A stretch of 64,000 bases of DNA from Trichobilharzia szidati (GCA_944472155.2 OX235277.1:35350804-35414803); one strand, 5' to 3'. Positions 1 through 13,698 are shown, numbered from the stretch's first letter. The notes: generated by a model from the sequence alone, not told the origin. Numbers and translations: made by a program.

Positions 1-392
1 CACAGTCGTCGTCGTCGAGTTCGTCACATGCACGATTGACATGGTAAGGCGGACCTCACGACAGTCGTAAGACACACAACTACTTCAATCCATGAGGGCC
101 ACAACCAATGAGTCACATGTCTTCCCAACTCATCCACTCAACATATGTGCGTGTGTGTGCGTGTGCGTGTGCGTGTGCCATTGTGGATTTCACTCTGACA
201 CTTTGAATGCGTGCATGACACCAGTGATTGTGAGTGTTGTCTGTAGTCAAGTGGTGTGCGCATTTCAGGGGTGATACTGGCTGTAGTACTGTGTGTTTGT
301 GCATGAATGTGTCTGTGTGTGTTTGTTTGTTTGTGTGTGGACAGTGGCCGGTGTTATGTACGGATTCGAGTGTGAGTGTGAAATATACTCAC

Positions 393-446
393 CTGACGAC
401 GCCGGTACGATTTCCTCCTCCTCGATTATCTCAGCCTTTGGGGATT
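393..446 (-). CDS. Acidic 18-residue repeat exon, copy 1 (54 bp)
   Basis: This is the reference copy of the repeated exon. Read on the minus strand, a pyrimidine-rich acceptor (CTTTCTTTTTCAG) precedes 54 bp, followed by the donor GTGAGTATA. The exon starts with two bases that complete a codon and ends with one base (phase 1-1), so any number of copies can be joined or skipped in frame. Joined copies encode ESPKAEIIEEEEIVPASS, with E1 formed across each junction. The segment is strongly acidic, low complexity and lacks cysteine. Length and symmetry resemble exons of schistosome micro-exon genes, although classical micro-exons are 36 bp or shorter. No biochemical function is assigned. The plus strand is also open here but lacks any such boundary signals. 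No transcript evidence was available. Confidence 0.7.
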
Positions 447-1278
447 CTGAAAAAGAAAGCAGTGTGGCAAGTGTAGTGAATGAGTCGGCAGCGTGTCAAT
501 CAATATACACTACACTCTTCCTCATCGTGACAACGGAGACGACGACAGGTGAATGAATGTCAATCCTGGCTGACATTTGTTGATGGCGATTTCGGCCGAG
601 ATGTGAGGTGTTGGCGAGTGATGATTCAGTGAGTATCATCGCCCACTCACATTTCATACAACAAACACGTACACTCGGAGAGATTTTGCATGTCGTGATC
701 GCTGTTACTTACATTGATCGCCAACTCACACTGGTGTCTCATCACTGCTAACGTCACTCCACGCATCAAATTCTGTCTCTCACGAACATCATCGAATTGC
801 ACGATGTCATTGTGAATGAAGTCTGTGCAAGTCTGTCGACTTCAGTCATGTGCGCACACACAAACCCACACACACACACAAACACACACAGTCGTCGTCG
901 TCGAGTTCGTCACATGCACGATTGACATGGTAAGGCGGACCTCACGACAGTCGTAAGACACACAACTACTTCAATCCATGAGGGCCACAACCAATGAGTC
1001 ACATGTCTTCCCAACTCATCCACTCAACATATGTGCGTGTGTGTGCGTGTGCGTGTGCGTGTGCCATTGTGGATTTCACTCTGACACTTTGAATGCGTGC
1101 ATGACACCAGTGATTGTGAGTGTTGTCTGTAGTCAAGTGGTGTGCGCATTTCAGGGGTGATACTGGCTGTAGTACTGTGTGTTTGTGCATGAATGTGTCT
1201 GTGTGTGTTTGTTTGTTTGTGTGTGGACAGTGGCCGGTGTTATGTACGGATTCGAGTGTGAGTGTGAAATATACTCAC

Positions 1279-1332
1279 CTGACGACGCCGGTACGATTTC
1301 CTCCTCCTCGATTATCTCAGCCTTTGGGGATT
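1279..1332 (-). CDS. Acidic 18-residue repeat exon, copy 2
   Basis: Same sequence and splice sites as copy 1, lying 886 bp from it. Confidence 0.7.
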
Positions 1333-2160
1333 CTGAAAAAGAAAGCAGTGTGGCAAGTGTAGTGAATGAGTCGGCAGCGTGTCAATCAATATACACTACA
1401 CTCTTCCTCATCGTGACAACGGAGACGACGACAGGTGAATGAATGTCAATCCTGGCTGACATTTGTTGATGGCGATTTCGGCCGAGATGTGAGGTGTTGG
1501 CGAGTGATGATTCAGTGAGTATGATCGCCCACTCACATTTCATACAACAAACACGTACACTCGGAGAGATTTTGCATGTTGTGATCGCTGTTACTTACAT
1601 TGATCGCCAACTCACACTGGTGTCTCATCACTGCTAACGTCACTCCACGCATCAAATTCTGTCTCTCACGAACATCATCGAATTGCACGATGTCATTGTG
1701 AATGAAGTCTGTGCAAGTCTGTCGACTTCAGTCATGTGCGCACTCACAAACCCACACACACACACAAACACACACAGTCGTCGTCGTCGAGTTCGTCACA
1801 TGCACGATTGACATGGTAAGGCGGACCTCACGACAGTCGTAAGACACACAACTACTTCAATCCATGAGGGCCACAACCAATGAGTCACATGTCTTCCCAA
1901 CTCATCCACTCAACATATGTGCGTGTGTGTGTGCGTGTGCGTGTGCCATTGTGGATTTCACTCTGACACTTTGAATGCGTGCATGACACCAGTGATTGTG
2001 AGTGTTGTCTGTAGTCAAGTGGTGTGCGCATTTCAGGGGTGATACTGGCTGTAGTACTGTGTGTTTGTGCATGAATGTGTCTGTGTGTGTTTGTTTGTTT
2101 GTGTGTGGACAGTGGCCGGTGTTATGTACGGATTCGAGTGTGAGTGTGAAATATACTCAC

Positions 2161-2214
2161 CTGACGACGCCGGTACGATTTCCTCCTCCTCGATTATCTC
2201 AGCCTTTGGGGATT
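2161..2214 (-). CDS. Acidic 18-residue repeat exon, copy 3
   Basis: Exon identical to copy 1. The adjoining minus-strand upstream intron carries a private change (caatggag instead of caacggag) that is shared with copies 5 and 9. Confidence 0.7.
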
Positions 2215-3042
2215 CTGAAAAAGAAAGCAGTGTGGCAAGTGTAGTGAATGAGTCGGCAGCGTGTCAATCAATATACACTACACTCTTCCTCATCGTGACA
2301 ATGGAGACGACGACAGGTGAATGAATGTCAATCCTGGCTGACATTTGTTGATGGCGATTTCGGCCGAGATGTGAGGTGTTGGCGAGTGATGATTCAGTGA
2401 GTATGATCGCCCACTCACATTTCATACAACAAACACGTACACTCGGAGAGATTTTGCATGTCGTGATCGCTGTTACTTACATTGATCGCCAACTCACACT
2501 GGTGTCTCATCACTGCTAACGTCACTCCACGCATCAAATTCTGTCTCTCACGAACATCATCGAATTGCACGATGTCATTGTGAATGAAGTCTGTGCAAGT
2601 CTGTCGACTTCAGTCATGTGCGCACACACAAACCCACACACACACACAAACACACACAGTCGTCGTCGTCGAGTTCGTCACATGCACGATTGACATGGTA
2701 AGGCGGACCTCACGACAGTCGTAAGACACACAACTACTTCAATCCATGAGGGCCACAACCAATGAGTCACATGTCTTCCCAACTCATCCACTCAACATAT
2801 GTGCGTGTGTGTGTGCGTGTGCGTGTGCCATTGTGGATTTCACTCTGACACTTTGAATGCGTGCATGACACCAGTGATTGTGAGTGTTGTCTGTAGTCAA
2901 GTGGTGTGCGCATTTCAGGGGTGATACTGGCTGTAGTACTGTGTGTTTGTGCATGAATGTGTCTGTGTGTGTTTGTTTGTTTGTGTGTGGACAGTGGCCG
3001 GTGTTATGTACGGATTCGAGTGTGAGTGTGAAATATACTCAC

Positions 3043-3096
3043 CTGACGACGCCGGTACGATTTCCTCCTCCTCGATTATCTCAGCCTTTGGGGATT
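3043..3096 (-). CDS. Acidic 18-residue repeat exon, copy 4
   Basis: Exon identical to copy 1. It is followed on the plus strand by a longer, 900-bp unit spacing. Confidence 0.7.
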
Positions 3097-3942
3097 CTGA
3101 AAAAGAAAGCAGTGTGGCAAGTGTAGTGAATGAGTCGGCAGCGTGTCAATCAATATACACTACACTCTTCCTCATCGTGACAACGGAGACGACGACAGGT
3201 GAATGAATGTCAATCCTGGCTGACATTTGTTGATGGCGATTTCGGCCGAGATGTGAGGTGTTGGCGAGTGATGATTCAGTGAGTATGATCGCCCACTCAC
3301 ATTTCATACAACAAACACGTACACTCGGAGAGATTTTGCATGTCGTGATCGCTGTTACTTACATTGATCGCCAACTCACACTGGTGTCTCATCACTGCTA
3401 ACGTCACTCCACGCATCAAATTCTGTCTCTCACGAACATCATCGAATTGCACGATGTCATTGTGAATGAAGTCTGTGCAAGTCTGTCGACTTCAGTCATG
3501 TGCGCACTCACAAACCCACACACACACACAAACACACACAGTCGTCGTCGTCGAGTTCGTCACATGCACGATTGACATGGTAAGGCGGACCTCACGACAG
3601 TCGTAAGACACACAACTACTTCAATCCATGAGGGCCACAACCAATGAGTCACATGTCTTCCCACCTCATCCACTCAACATATGTGCGTGTGTGTGTGCGT
3701 TTGTGTGTGCGTGTGCGTGTGCGTGTGCCATTGTGGATTTCACTCTGACACTTTGAATGCGTGCATGACACCAGTGATTGTGAGTGTTGTCTGTAGTCAA
3801 GTGGTGTGCGCATTTCAGGGGTGATACTGGCTGTAGTACTGTGTGTTTGTGCATGAATGTGTCTGTGTGTGTTTGTTTGTTTGTGTGTGGACAGTGGCCG
3901 GTGTTATGTACGGATTCGAGTGTGAGTGTGAAATATACTCAC

Positions 3943-3996
3943 CTGACGACGCCGGTACGATTTCCTCCTCCTCGATTATCTCAGCCTTTGGGGATT
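3943..3996 (-). CDS. Acidic 18-residue repeat exon, copy 5
   Basis: Exon identical to copy 1. It is the first member of a four-unit higher-order repeat that recurs from copy 9. The caatggag intron marker is present. Confidence 0.7.
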
Positions 3997-4824
3997 CTGA
4001 AAAAGAAAGCAGTGTGGCAAGTGTAGTGAATGAGTCGGCAGCGTGTCAATCAATATACACTACACTCTTCCTCATCGTGACAATGGAGACGACGACAGGT
4101 GAATGAATGTCAATCCTGGCTGACATTTGTTGATGGCGATTTCGGCCGAGATGTGAGGTGTTGGCGAGTGATGATTCAGTGAGTATGATCGCCCACTCAC
4201 ATTTCATACAACAAACACGTACACTCGGAGAGATTTTGCATGTCGTGATCGCTGTTACTTACATTGATCGCCAACTCACACTGGTGTCTCATCACTGCTA
4301 ACGTCACTCCACGCATCAAATTCTGTCTCTCACGAACATCATCGAATTGCACGATGTCATTGTGAATGAAGTCTGTGCAAGTCTGTCGACTTCAGTCATG
4401 TGCGCACACACAAACCCACACACACACACAAACACACACAGTCGTCGTCGTCGAGTTCGTCACATGCACGATTGACATGGTAAGGCGGACCTCACGACAG
4501 TCGTAAGACACACAACTACTTCAATCCATGAGGGCCACAACCAATGAGTCACATGTCTTCCCACCTCATCCACTCAACATATGTGCGTGTGTGTGTGCGT
4601 GTGCGTGTGCCATTGTGGATTTCACTCTGACACTTTGAATGCGTGCATGACACCAGTGATTGTGAGTGTTGTCTGTAGTCAAGTGGTGTGCGCATTTCAG
4701 GGGTGATACTGGCTGTAGTACTGTGTGTTTGTGCATGAATGTGTCTGTGTGTGTTTGTTTGTTTGTATGTGGACAGTGGCCGGTGTTATGTACGGATTCG
4801 AGTGTGAGTGTGAAATATACTCAC

Positions 4825-4878
4825 CTGACGACGCCGGTACGATTTCCTCCTCCTCGATTATCTCAGCCTTTGGGGATT
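4825..4878 (-). CDS. Acidic 18-residue repeat exon, copy 6
   Basis: Exon identical to copy 1. The flanking intron has TTTGTATGTGG instead of TTTGTGTGTGG, a marker shared only with copy 10. Confidence 0.7.
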
Positions 4879-5706
4879 CTGAAAAAGAAAGCAGTGTGGC
4901 AAGTGTAGTGAATGAGTCGGCAGCGTGTCAATCAATATACACTACACTCTTCCTCATCGTGACAACGGAGACGACGACAGGTGAATGAATGTCAATCCTG
5001 GCTGACATTTGTTGATGGCGATTTCGGCCGAGATGTGAGGTGTTGGCGAGTGATGATTCAGTGAGTATGATCGCCCACTCACATTTCATACAACAAACAC
5101 GTACACTCGGAGAGATTTTGCATGTCGTGATCGCTGTTACTTACATTGATCGCCAACTCACACTGGTGTCTCATCACTGCTAACGTCACTCCACGCATCA
5201 AATTCTGTCTCTCACGAACATCATCGAATTGCACGATGTCATTGTGAATGAAGTCTGTGCAAGTCTGTCGACTTCAGTCATGTGCGCACACACAAACCCA
5301 CACACACACACAAACACACACAGTCGTCGTCGTCGAGTTCGTCACATGCACGATTGACATGGTAAGGCGGACCTCACGACAGTCGTAAGACACACAACTA
5401 CTTCAATCCATGAGGGCCACAACCAATGAGTCACATGTCTTCCCACCTCATCCACTCAACATATGTGCGTGTGTGTGTGCGTGTGCGTGTGCCATTGTGG
5501 ATTTCACTCTGACACTTTGAATGCGTGCATGACACCAGTGATTGTGAGTGTTGTCTGTAGTCAAGTGGTGTGCGCATTTCAGGGGTGATACTGGCTGTAG
5601 TACTGTGTGTTTGTGCATGAATGTGTCTGTGTGTGTTTGTTTGTTTGTGTGTGGACAGTGGCCGGTGTTATGTACGGATTCGAGTGTGAGTGTGAAATAT
5701 ACTCAC

Positions 5707-5760
5707 CTGTCGACGCCGGTACGATTTCCTCCTCCTCGATTATCTCAGCCTTTGGGGATT
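5707..5760 (-). CDS. Acidic 18-residue repeat exon, copy 7 (S18T)
   Basis: One base differs from copy 1, changing the last residue from Ser to Thr (repeat ends PAST). The reading frame and both splice sites are kept. Copies 11, 12, 15 and 30 share this change. Confidence 0.7.
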
Positions 5761-6588
5761 CTGAAAAAGAAAGCAGTGTGGCAAGTGTAGTGAATGAGTC
5801 GGCAGCGTGTCAATCAATATACACTACACTCTTCCTCATCGTGACAACGGAGACGACGACAGGTGAATGAATGTCAATCCTGGCTGACATTTGTTGATGG
5901 CGATTTCGGCCGAGATGTGAGGTGTTGGCGAGTGATGATTCAGTGAGTATGATCGCCCACTCACATTTCATACAACAAACACGTACACTCGGAGAGATTT
6001 TGCATGTCGTGATCGCTGTTACTTACATTGATCGCCAACTCACACTGGTGTCTCATCACTGCTAACGTCACTCCACGCATCAAATTCTGTCTCTCACGAA
6101 CATCATCGAATTGCACGATGTCATTGTGAATGAAGTCTGTGCAAGTCTGTCGACTTCAGTCATGTGCGCACACACAAACCCACACACACACACAAACACA
6201 CACAGTCGTCGTCGTCGAGTTCGTCACATGCACGATTGACATGGTAAGGCGGACCTCACGACAGTCGTAAGACACACAACTACTTCAATCCATGAGGGCC
6301 ACAACCAATGAGTCACATGTCTTCCCAACTCATCCACTCAACATATGTGCGTGTGTGTGTGCGTGTGCGTGTGCCATTGTGGATTTCACTCTGACACTTT
6401 GAATGCGTGCATGACACCAGTGATTGTGAGTGTTGTCTGTAGTCAAGTGGTGTGCGCATTTCAGGGGTGATACTGGCTGTAGTACTGTGTGTTTGTGCAT
6501 GAATGTGTCTGTGTGTGTTTGTTTGTTTGTGTGTGGACAGTGGCCGGTGTTATGTACGGATTCGAGTGTGAGTGTGAAATATACTCAC

Positions 6589-6642
6589 CTGACGACGCCG
6601 GTACGATTTCCTCCTCCTCGATTATCTCAGCCTTTGGGGATT
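6589..6642 (-). CDS. Acidic 18-residue repeat exon, copy 8
   Basis: Exon identical to copy 1; last member of the first higher-order repeat. Confidence 0.7.
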
Positions 6643-7488
6643 CTGAAAAAGAAAGCAGTGTGGCAAGTGTAGTGAATGAGTCGGCAGCGTGTCAATCAAT
6701 ATACACTACACTCTTCCTCATCGTGACAACGGAGACGACGACAGGTGAATGAATGTCAATCCTGGCTGACATTTGTTGATGGCGATTTCGGCCGAGATGT
6801 GAGGTGTTGGCGAGTGATGATTCAGTGAGTATGATCGCCCACTCACATTTCATACAACAAACACGTACACTCGGAGAGATTTTGCATGTCGTGATCGCTG
6901 TTACTTACATTGATCGCCAACTCACACTGGTGTCTCATCACTGCTAACGTCACTCCACGCATCAAATTCTGTCTCTCACGAACATCATCGAATTGCACGA
7001 TGTCATTGTGAATGAAGTCTGTGCAAGTCTGTCGACTTCAGTCATGTGCGCACTCACAAACCCACACACACACACAAACACACACAGTCGTCGTCGTCGA
7101 GTTCGTCACATGCACGATTGACATGGTAAGGCGGACCTCACGACAGTCGTAAGACACACAACTACTTCAATCCATGAGGGCCACAACCAATGAGTCACAT
7201 GTCTTCCCACCTCATCCACTCAACATATGTGCGTGTGTGTGTGCGTTTGTGTGTGCGTGTGCGTGTGCGTGTGCCATTGTGGATTTCACTCTGACACTTT
7301 GAATGCGTGCATGACACCAGTGATTGTGAGTGTTGTCTGTAGTCAAGTGGTGTGCGCATTTCAGGGGTGATACTGGCTGTAGTACTGTGTGTTTGTGCAT
7401 GAATGTGTCTGTGTGTGTTTGTTTGTTTGTGTGTGGACAGTGGCCGGTGTTATGTACGGATTCGAGTGTGAGTGTGAAATATACTCAC

Positions 7489-7542
7489 CTGACGACGCCG
7501 GTACGATTTCCTCCTCCTCGATTATCTCAGCCTTTGGGGATT
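7489..7542 (-). CDS. Acidic 18-residue repeat exon, copy 9
   Basis: Exon identical to copy 1. The unit matches copy 5, lying 3,546 bp from it, including the caatggag marker and the extra GCGTTTGTGT block in the microsatellite. Confidence 0.7.
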
Positions 7543-8370
7543 CTGAAAAAGAAAGCAGTGTGGCAAGTGTAGTGAATGAGTCGGCAGCGTGTCAATCAAT
7601 ATACACTACACTCTTCCTCATCGTGACAATGGAGACGACGACAGGTGAATGAATGTCAATCCTGGCTGACATTTGTTGATGGCGATTTCGGCCGAGATGT
7701 GAGGTGTTGGCGAGTGATGATTCAGTGAGTATGATCGCCCACTCACATTTCATACAACAAACACGTACACTCGGAGAGATTTTGCATGTCGTGATCGCTG
7801 TTACTTACATTGATCGCCAACTCACACTGGTGTCTCATCACTGCTAACGTCACTCCACGCATCAAATTCTGTCTCTCACGAACATCATCGAATTGCACGA
7901 TGTCATTGTGAATGAAGTCTGTGCAAGTCTGTCGACTTCAGTCATGTGCGCACACACAAACCCACACACACACACAAACACACACAGTCGTCGTCGTCGA
8001 GTTCGTCACATGCACGATTGACATGGTAAGGCGGACCTCACGACAGTCGTAAGACACACAACTACTTCAATCCATGAGGGCCACAACCAATGAGTCACAT
8101 GTCTTCCCACCTCATCCACTCAACATATGTGCGTGTGTGTGTGCGTGTGCGTGTGCCATTGTGGATTTCACTCTGACACTTTGAATGCGTGCATGACACC
8201 AGTGATTGTGAGTGTTGTCTGTAGTCAAGTGGTGTGCGCATTTCAGGGGTGATACTGGCTGTAGTACTGTGTGTTTGTGCATGAATGTGTCTGTGTGTGT
8301 TTGTTTGTTTGTATGTGGACAGTGGCCGGTGTTATGTACGGATTCGAGTGTGAGTGTGAAATATACTCAC

Positions 8371-8424
8371 CTGACGACGCCGGTACGATTTCCTCCTCCT
8401 CGATTATCTCAGCCTTTGGGGATT
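8371..8424 (-). CDS. Acidic 18-residue repeat exon, copy 10
   Basis: Exon identical to copy 1. The unit matches copy 6 (shared TTTGTATGTGG marker), 3,546 bp away. Confidence 0.7.
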
Positions 8425-9246
8425 CTGAAAAAGAAAGCAGTGTGGCAAGTGTAGTGAATGAGTCGGCAGCGTGTCAATCAATATACACTACACTCTTCCT
8501 CATCGTGACAACGGAGACGACGACAGGTGAATGAATGTCAATCCTGGCTGACATTTGTTGATGGCGATTTCGGCCGAGATGTGAGGTGTTGGCGAGTGAT
8601 GATTCAGTGAGTATCATCGCCCACTCACATTTCATACAACAAACACGTACACTCGGAGAGATTTTGCATGTCGTGATCGCTGTTACTTACATTGATCGCC
8701 AACTCACACTGGTGTCTCATCACTGCTAACGTCACTCCACGCATCAAATTCTGTCTCTCACGAACATCATCGAATTGCACGATGTCATTGTGAATGAAGT
8801 CTGTGCAAGTCTGTCGACTTCAGTCATGTGCGCACACACAAACCCACACACACACACAAACACACACAGTCGTCGTCGTCGAGTTCGTCACATGCACGAT
8901 TGACATGGTAAGGCGGACCTCACGACAGTCGTAAGACACACAACTACTTCAATCCATGAGGGCCACAACCAATGAGTCACATGTCTTCCCACCTCATCCA
9001 CTCAACATATGTGCGTGTGTGTGTGCGTGTGCCATTGTGGATTTCACTCTGACACTTTGAATGCGTGCATGACACCAGTGATTGTGAGTGTTGTCTGTAG
9101 TCAAGTGGTGTGCGCATTTCAGGGGTGATACTGGCTGTAGTACTGTGTGTTTGTGCATGAATGTGTCTGTGTGTGTTTGTTTGTTTGTGTGTGGACAGTG
9201 GCCGGTGTTATGTACGGATTCGAGTGTGAGTGTGAAATATACTCAC

Positions 9247-9300
9247 CTGTCGACGCCGGTACGATTTCCTCCTCCTCGATTATCTCAGCCTTTGGGGATT
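9247..9300 (-). CDS. Acidic 18-residue repeat exon, copy 11 (S18T)
   Basis: Carries the Ser-to-Thr change of copy 7, which lies 3,540 bp away. It sits in one of two short 876-bp units. Confidence 0.7.
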
Positions 9301-10122
9301 CTGAAAAAGAAAGCAGTGTGGCAAGTGTAGTGAATGAGTCGGCAGCGTGTCAATCAATATACACTACACTCTTCCTCATCGTGACAACGGAGACGACGAC
9401 AGGTGAATGAATGTCAATCCTGGCTGACATTTGTTGATGGCGATTTCGGCCGAGATGTGAGGTGTTGGCGAGTGATGATTCAGTGAGTATGATCGCCCAC
9501 TCACATTTCATACAACAAACACGTACACTCGGAGAGATTTTGCATGTCGTGATCGCTGTTACTTACATTGATCGCCAACTCACACTGGTGTCTCATCACT
9601 GCTAACGTCACTCCACGCATCAAATTCTGTCTCTCACGAACATCATCGAATTGCACGATGTCATTGTGAATGAAGTCTGTGCAAGTCTGTCGACTTCAGT
9701 CATGTGCGCACACACAAACCCACACACACACACAAACACACACAGTCGTCGTCGTCGAGTTCGTCACATGCACGATTGACATGGTAAGGCGGACCTCACG
9801 ACAGTCGTAAGACACACAACTACTTCAATCCATGAGGGCCACAACCAATGAGTCACATGTCTTCCCACCTCATCCACTCAACATATGTGCGTGTGTGTGT
9901 GCGTGTGCCATTGTGGATTTCACTCTGACACTTTGAATGCGTGCATGACACCAGTGATTGTGAGTGTTGTCTGTAGTCAAGTGGTGTGCGCATTTCAGGG
10001 GTGATACTGGCTGTAGTACTGTGTGTTTGTGCATGAATGTGTCTGTGTGTGTTTGTTTGTTTGTGTGTGGACAGTGGCCGGTGTTATGTACGGATTCGAG
10101 TGTGAGTGTGAAATATACTCAC

Positions 10123-10176
10123 CTGTCGACGCCGGTACGATTTCCTCCTCCTCGATTATCTCAGCCTTTGGGGATT
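10123..10176 (-). CDS. Acidic 18-residue repeat exon, copy 12 (S18T)
   Basis: Same Ser-to-Thr exon as copy 11. The two adjacent units are nearly identical, which suggests a recent local duplication or conversion. Confidence 0.7.
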
Positions 10177-11022
10177 CTGAAAAAGAAAGCAGTGTGGCAA
10201 GTGTAGTGAATGAGTCGGCAGCGTGTCAATCAATATACACTACACTCTTCCTCATCGTGACAACGGAGACGACGACAGGTGAATGAATGTCAATCCTGGC
10301 TGACATTTGTTGATGGCGATTTCGGCCGAGATGTGAGGTGTTGGCGAGTGATGATTCAGTGAGTATCATCGCCCACTCACATTTCATACAACAAACACGT
10401 ACACTCGGAGAGATTTTGCATGTCGTGATCGCTGTTACTTACATTGATCGCCAACTCACACTGGTGTCTCATCACTGCTAACGTCACTCCACGCATCAAA
10501 TTCTGTCTCTCACGAACATCATCGAATTGCACGATGTCATTGTGAATGAAGTCTGTGCAAGTCTGTCGACTTCAGTCATGTGCGCACTCACAAAACCACA
10601 CACACACACAAACACACACAGTCGTCGTCGTCGAGTTCGTCACATGCACGATTGACATGGTAAGGCGGACCTCACGACAGTCGTAAGACACACAACTACT
10701 TCAATCCATGAGGGCCACAACCAATGAGTCACATGTCTTCCCACCTCATCCACTCAACATATGTGTGTGTGTGTGTGCGTTTGTGTGCGCGTGTGCGTGT
10801 GCGTGTGCCATTGTGGAATTCACTCTGACACTTTGAATGCGTGCATGACACCAGTGATTGTGAGTGTTGTCTGTAGTCAAGTGGTGTGCGCATTTCAGGG
10901 GTGATACTGGCTGTAGTACTGTGTGTTTGTGCATGAATGTGTCTGTGTGTGTTTGTTTGTTTGTGTGTGGACAGTGGCCGGTGTTATGTACGGAATCGAG
11001 TGTGAGTGTGAAATATACTCAC

Positions 11023-11076
11023 CTGACGACGCCGGTACGATTTCCTCCTCCTCGATTATCGCAGCCTTTGGGGATT
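11023..11076 (-). CDS. Acidic 18-residue repeat exon, copy 13 (E6A)
   Basis: One change replaces Glu6 with Ala (ESPKAAII...). The surrounding unit is the most divergent in array 1 and shares several changes with the lone unit at 46.8 kb: cggaatcgag, gtcggcggcg, caagcctg and gaggagttagcg. Confidence 0.7.
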
Positions 11077-11916
11077 CTGAAAAAGAAAGCAGTGTGGCAA
11101 GTGTAGTGAATGAGTCGGCGGCGTGTCAATCAATATACACTACACTCTTCCTCATCGTGACAACGGAGACGACGACAGGTGAATGAATGTCAAGCCTGGC
11201 TGACATTTGTTGATGGCGATTTCGGCCGAGATGTGAGGAGTTAGCGAGTGATGATTCAGTGAGTATGATCGCCCACTCACATTTCATACAACAAACACGT
11301 ACACTCGGAGAGATTTTGCATGTCGTGATCGCTGTTACTTACATTGATCGCCAACTCACACTGGTGTCTCATCACTGCTAACGTCACTCCACGCATCAAA
11401 TTCTGTCTCTCACGAACATCATCGAATTGCACGATGTCATTGTGAATGAAGTCTGTGCAAGTCTGTCGACTTCAGTCATGTGCGCACACACAAACCCACA
11501 CACACACACAAACACACACAGTCGTCGTCGTCGAGTTCGTCACATGCACGATTGACATGGTAAGGCGGACCTCACGACAGTCGTAAGACACACAACTACT
11601 TCAATCCATGAGGGCCACAACCAATGAGTCACATGTCTTCCCACCTCATCCACTCAACATATGTGCGTTTGTGTGTGCGTTTGTGTGTGCGTGTGCGTGT
11701 GCCATTGTGGATTTCACTCTGACACTTTGAATGCGTGCATGACACCAGTGATTGTGAGTGTTGTCTGTAGTCAAGTGGTGTGCGCATTTCAGGGGTGATA
11801 CTGGCTGTAGTACTGTGTGTTTGTGCATGAATGTGTCTGTGTGTGTTTGTTTGTTTGTGTGTGGACAGTGGCCGGTGTTATGTACGGATTCGAGTGTGAG
11901 TGTGAAATATACTCAC

Positions 11917-11970
11917 CTGACGACGCCGGTACGATTTCCTCCTCCTCGATTATCTCAGCCATTGGGGATT
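11917..11970 (-). CDS. Acidic 18-residue repeat exon, copy 14 (K4M)
   Basis: One change replaces Lys4, the only basic residue of the repeat, with Met (ESPMAEII...). The frame and splice sites are kept. Confidence 0.7.
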
Positions 11971-12816
11971 CTGAAAAAGAAAGCAGTGTGGCAAGTGTAG
12001 TGAATGAGTCGGCAGCGTGTCAATCAATATACACTACACTCTTCCTCATCGTGACAACGGAGACGACGACAGGTGAATGAATGTCAATCCTGGCTGACAT
12101 TTGTTGATGGCGATTTCGGCCGAGATGTGAGGTGTTGGCGAGTGATGATTCAGTGAGTATCATCGCCCACTCACATTTCATACAACAAACACGTACACTC
12201 GGAGAGATTTTGCATGTCGTGATCGCTGTTACTTACATTGATCGCCAACTCACACTGGTGTCTCATCACTGCTAACGTCACTCCACGCATCAAATTCTGT
12301 CTCTCACGAACATCATCGAATTGCACGATGTCATTGTGAATGAAGTCTGTGCAAGTCTGTCGACTTCAGTCATGTGCGCACACACAAACCCACACACACA
12401 CACAAACACACACAGTCGTCGTCGTCGAGTTCGTCACATGCACGATTGACATGGTAAGGCGGACCTCACGACAGTCGTAAGACACACAACTACTTCAATC
12501 CATGAGGGCCACAACCAATGAGTCACATGTCTTCCCACCTCATCCACTCAACATATGTGCGTTTGTGTGTGCGTTTGTGTGTGCGTGTGCGTGTGCGTGT
12601 GCCATTGTGGATTTCACTCTGACACTTTGAATGCGTGCATGACACCAGTGATTGTGAGTGTTGTCTGTAGTCAAGTGGTGTGCGCATTTCAGGGGTGATA
12701 CTGGCTGTAGTACTGTGTGTTTGTGCATGAATGTGTCTGTGTGTGTTTGTTTGTTTGTGTGTGGACAGTGGCCGGTGTTATGTACGTATTCGAGTGTGAG
12801 TGTGAAATATACTCAC

Positions 12817-12870
12817 CTGTCGACGCCGGTACGATTTCCTCCTCCTCGATTATCTCAGCCTTTGGGGATT
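12817..12870 (-). CDS. Acidic 18-residue repeat exon, copy 15 (S18T)
   Basis: Carries the Ser-to-Thr change. The downstream intron has a private change (tgtacgtattcg). Confidence 0.7.
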
Positions 12871-13698
12871 CTGAAAAAGAAAGCAGTGTGGCAAGTGTAG
12901 TGAATGAGTCGGCAGCGTGTCAATCAATATACACTACACTCTTCCTCATCGTGACAACGGAGACGACGACAGGTGAATGAATGTCAATCCTGGCTGACAT
13001 TTGTTGATGGCGATTTCGGCCGAGATGTGAGGTGTTGGCGAGTGATGATTCAGTGAGTATGATCGCCCACTCACATTTCATACAACAAACACGTACACTC
13101 GGAGAGATTTTGCATGTCGTGATCGCTGTTACTTACATTGATCGCCAACTCACACTGGTGTCTCATCACTGCTAACGTCACTCCACGCATCAAATTCTGT
13201 CTCTCACGAACATCATCGAATTGCACGATGTCATTGTGAATGAAGTCTGTGCAAATCTGTCGACTTCAGTCATGTGCGCACACACAAACCCACACACACA
13301 CACAAACACACACAGTCGTCGTCGTCGAGTTCGTCACATGCACGATTGACATGGTAAGGCGGACCTCACGACAGTCGTAAGACACACAACTACTTCAATC
13401 CATGAGGGCCACAACCAATGAGTCACATGTCTTCCCACCTCATCCACTCAACATATGTGCGTGTGTGTGTGCGTGTGCGTGTGCCATTGTGGATTTCACT
13501 CTGACACTTTGAATGCGTGCATGACACCAGTGATTGTGAGTGTTGTCTGTAGTCAAGTGGTGTGCGCATTTCAGGGGTGATACTGGCTGTAGTACTGTGT
13601 GTTTGTGCATGAATGTGTCTGTGTGTGTTTGTTTGTTTGTGTGTGGACAGTGGCCGGTGTTATGTACGGATTCGAGTGTGAGTGTGAAATATACTCAC

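Noticed and set aside
293..556. Plus-strand 80- and 87-codon frames repeated in every unit (CVCVCLFVC, ECECEIYSPDDAG...)
   Set aside because: They are products of GT repeats and the antisense of the 54-bp exon. They have no splice or start context, and the frame changes between unit types.
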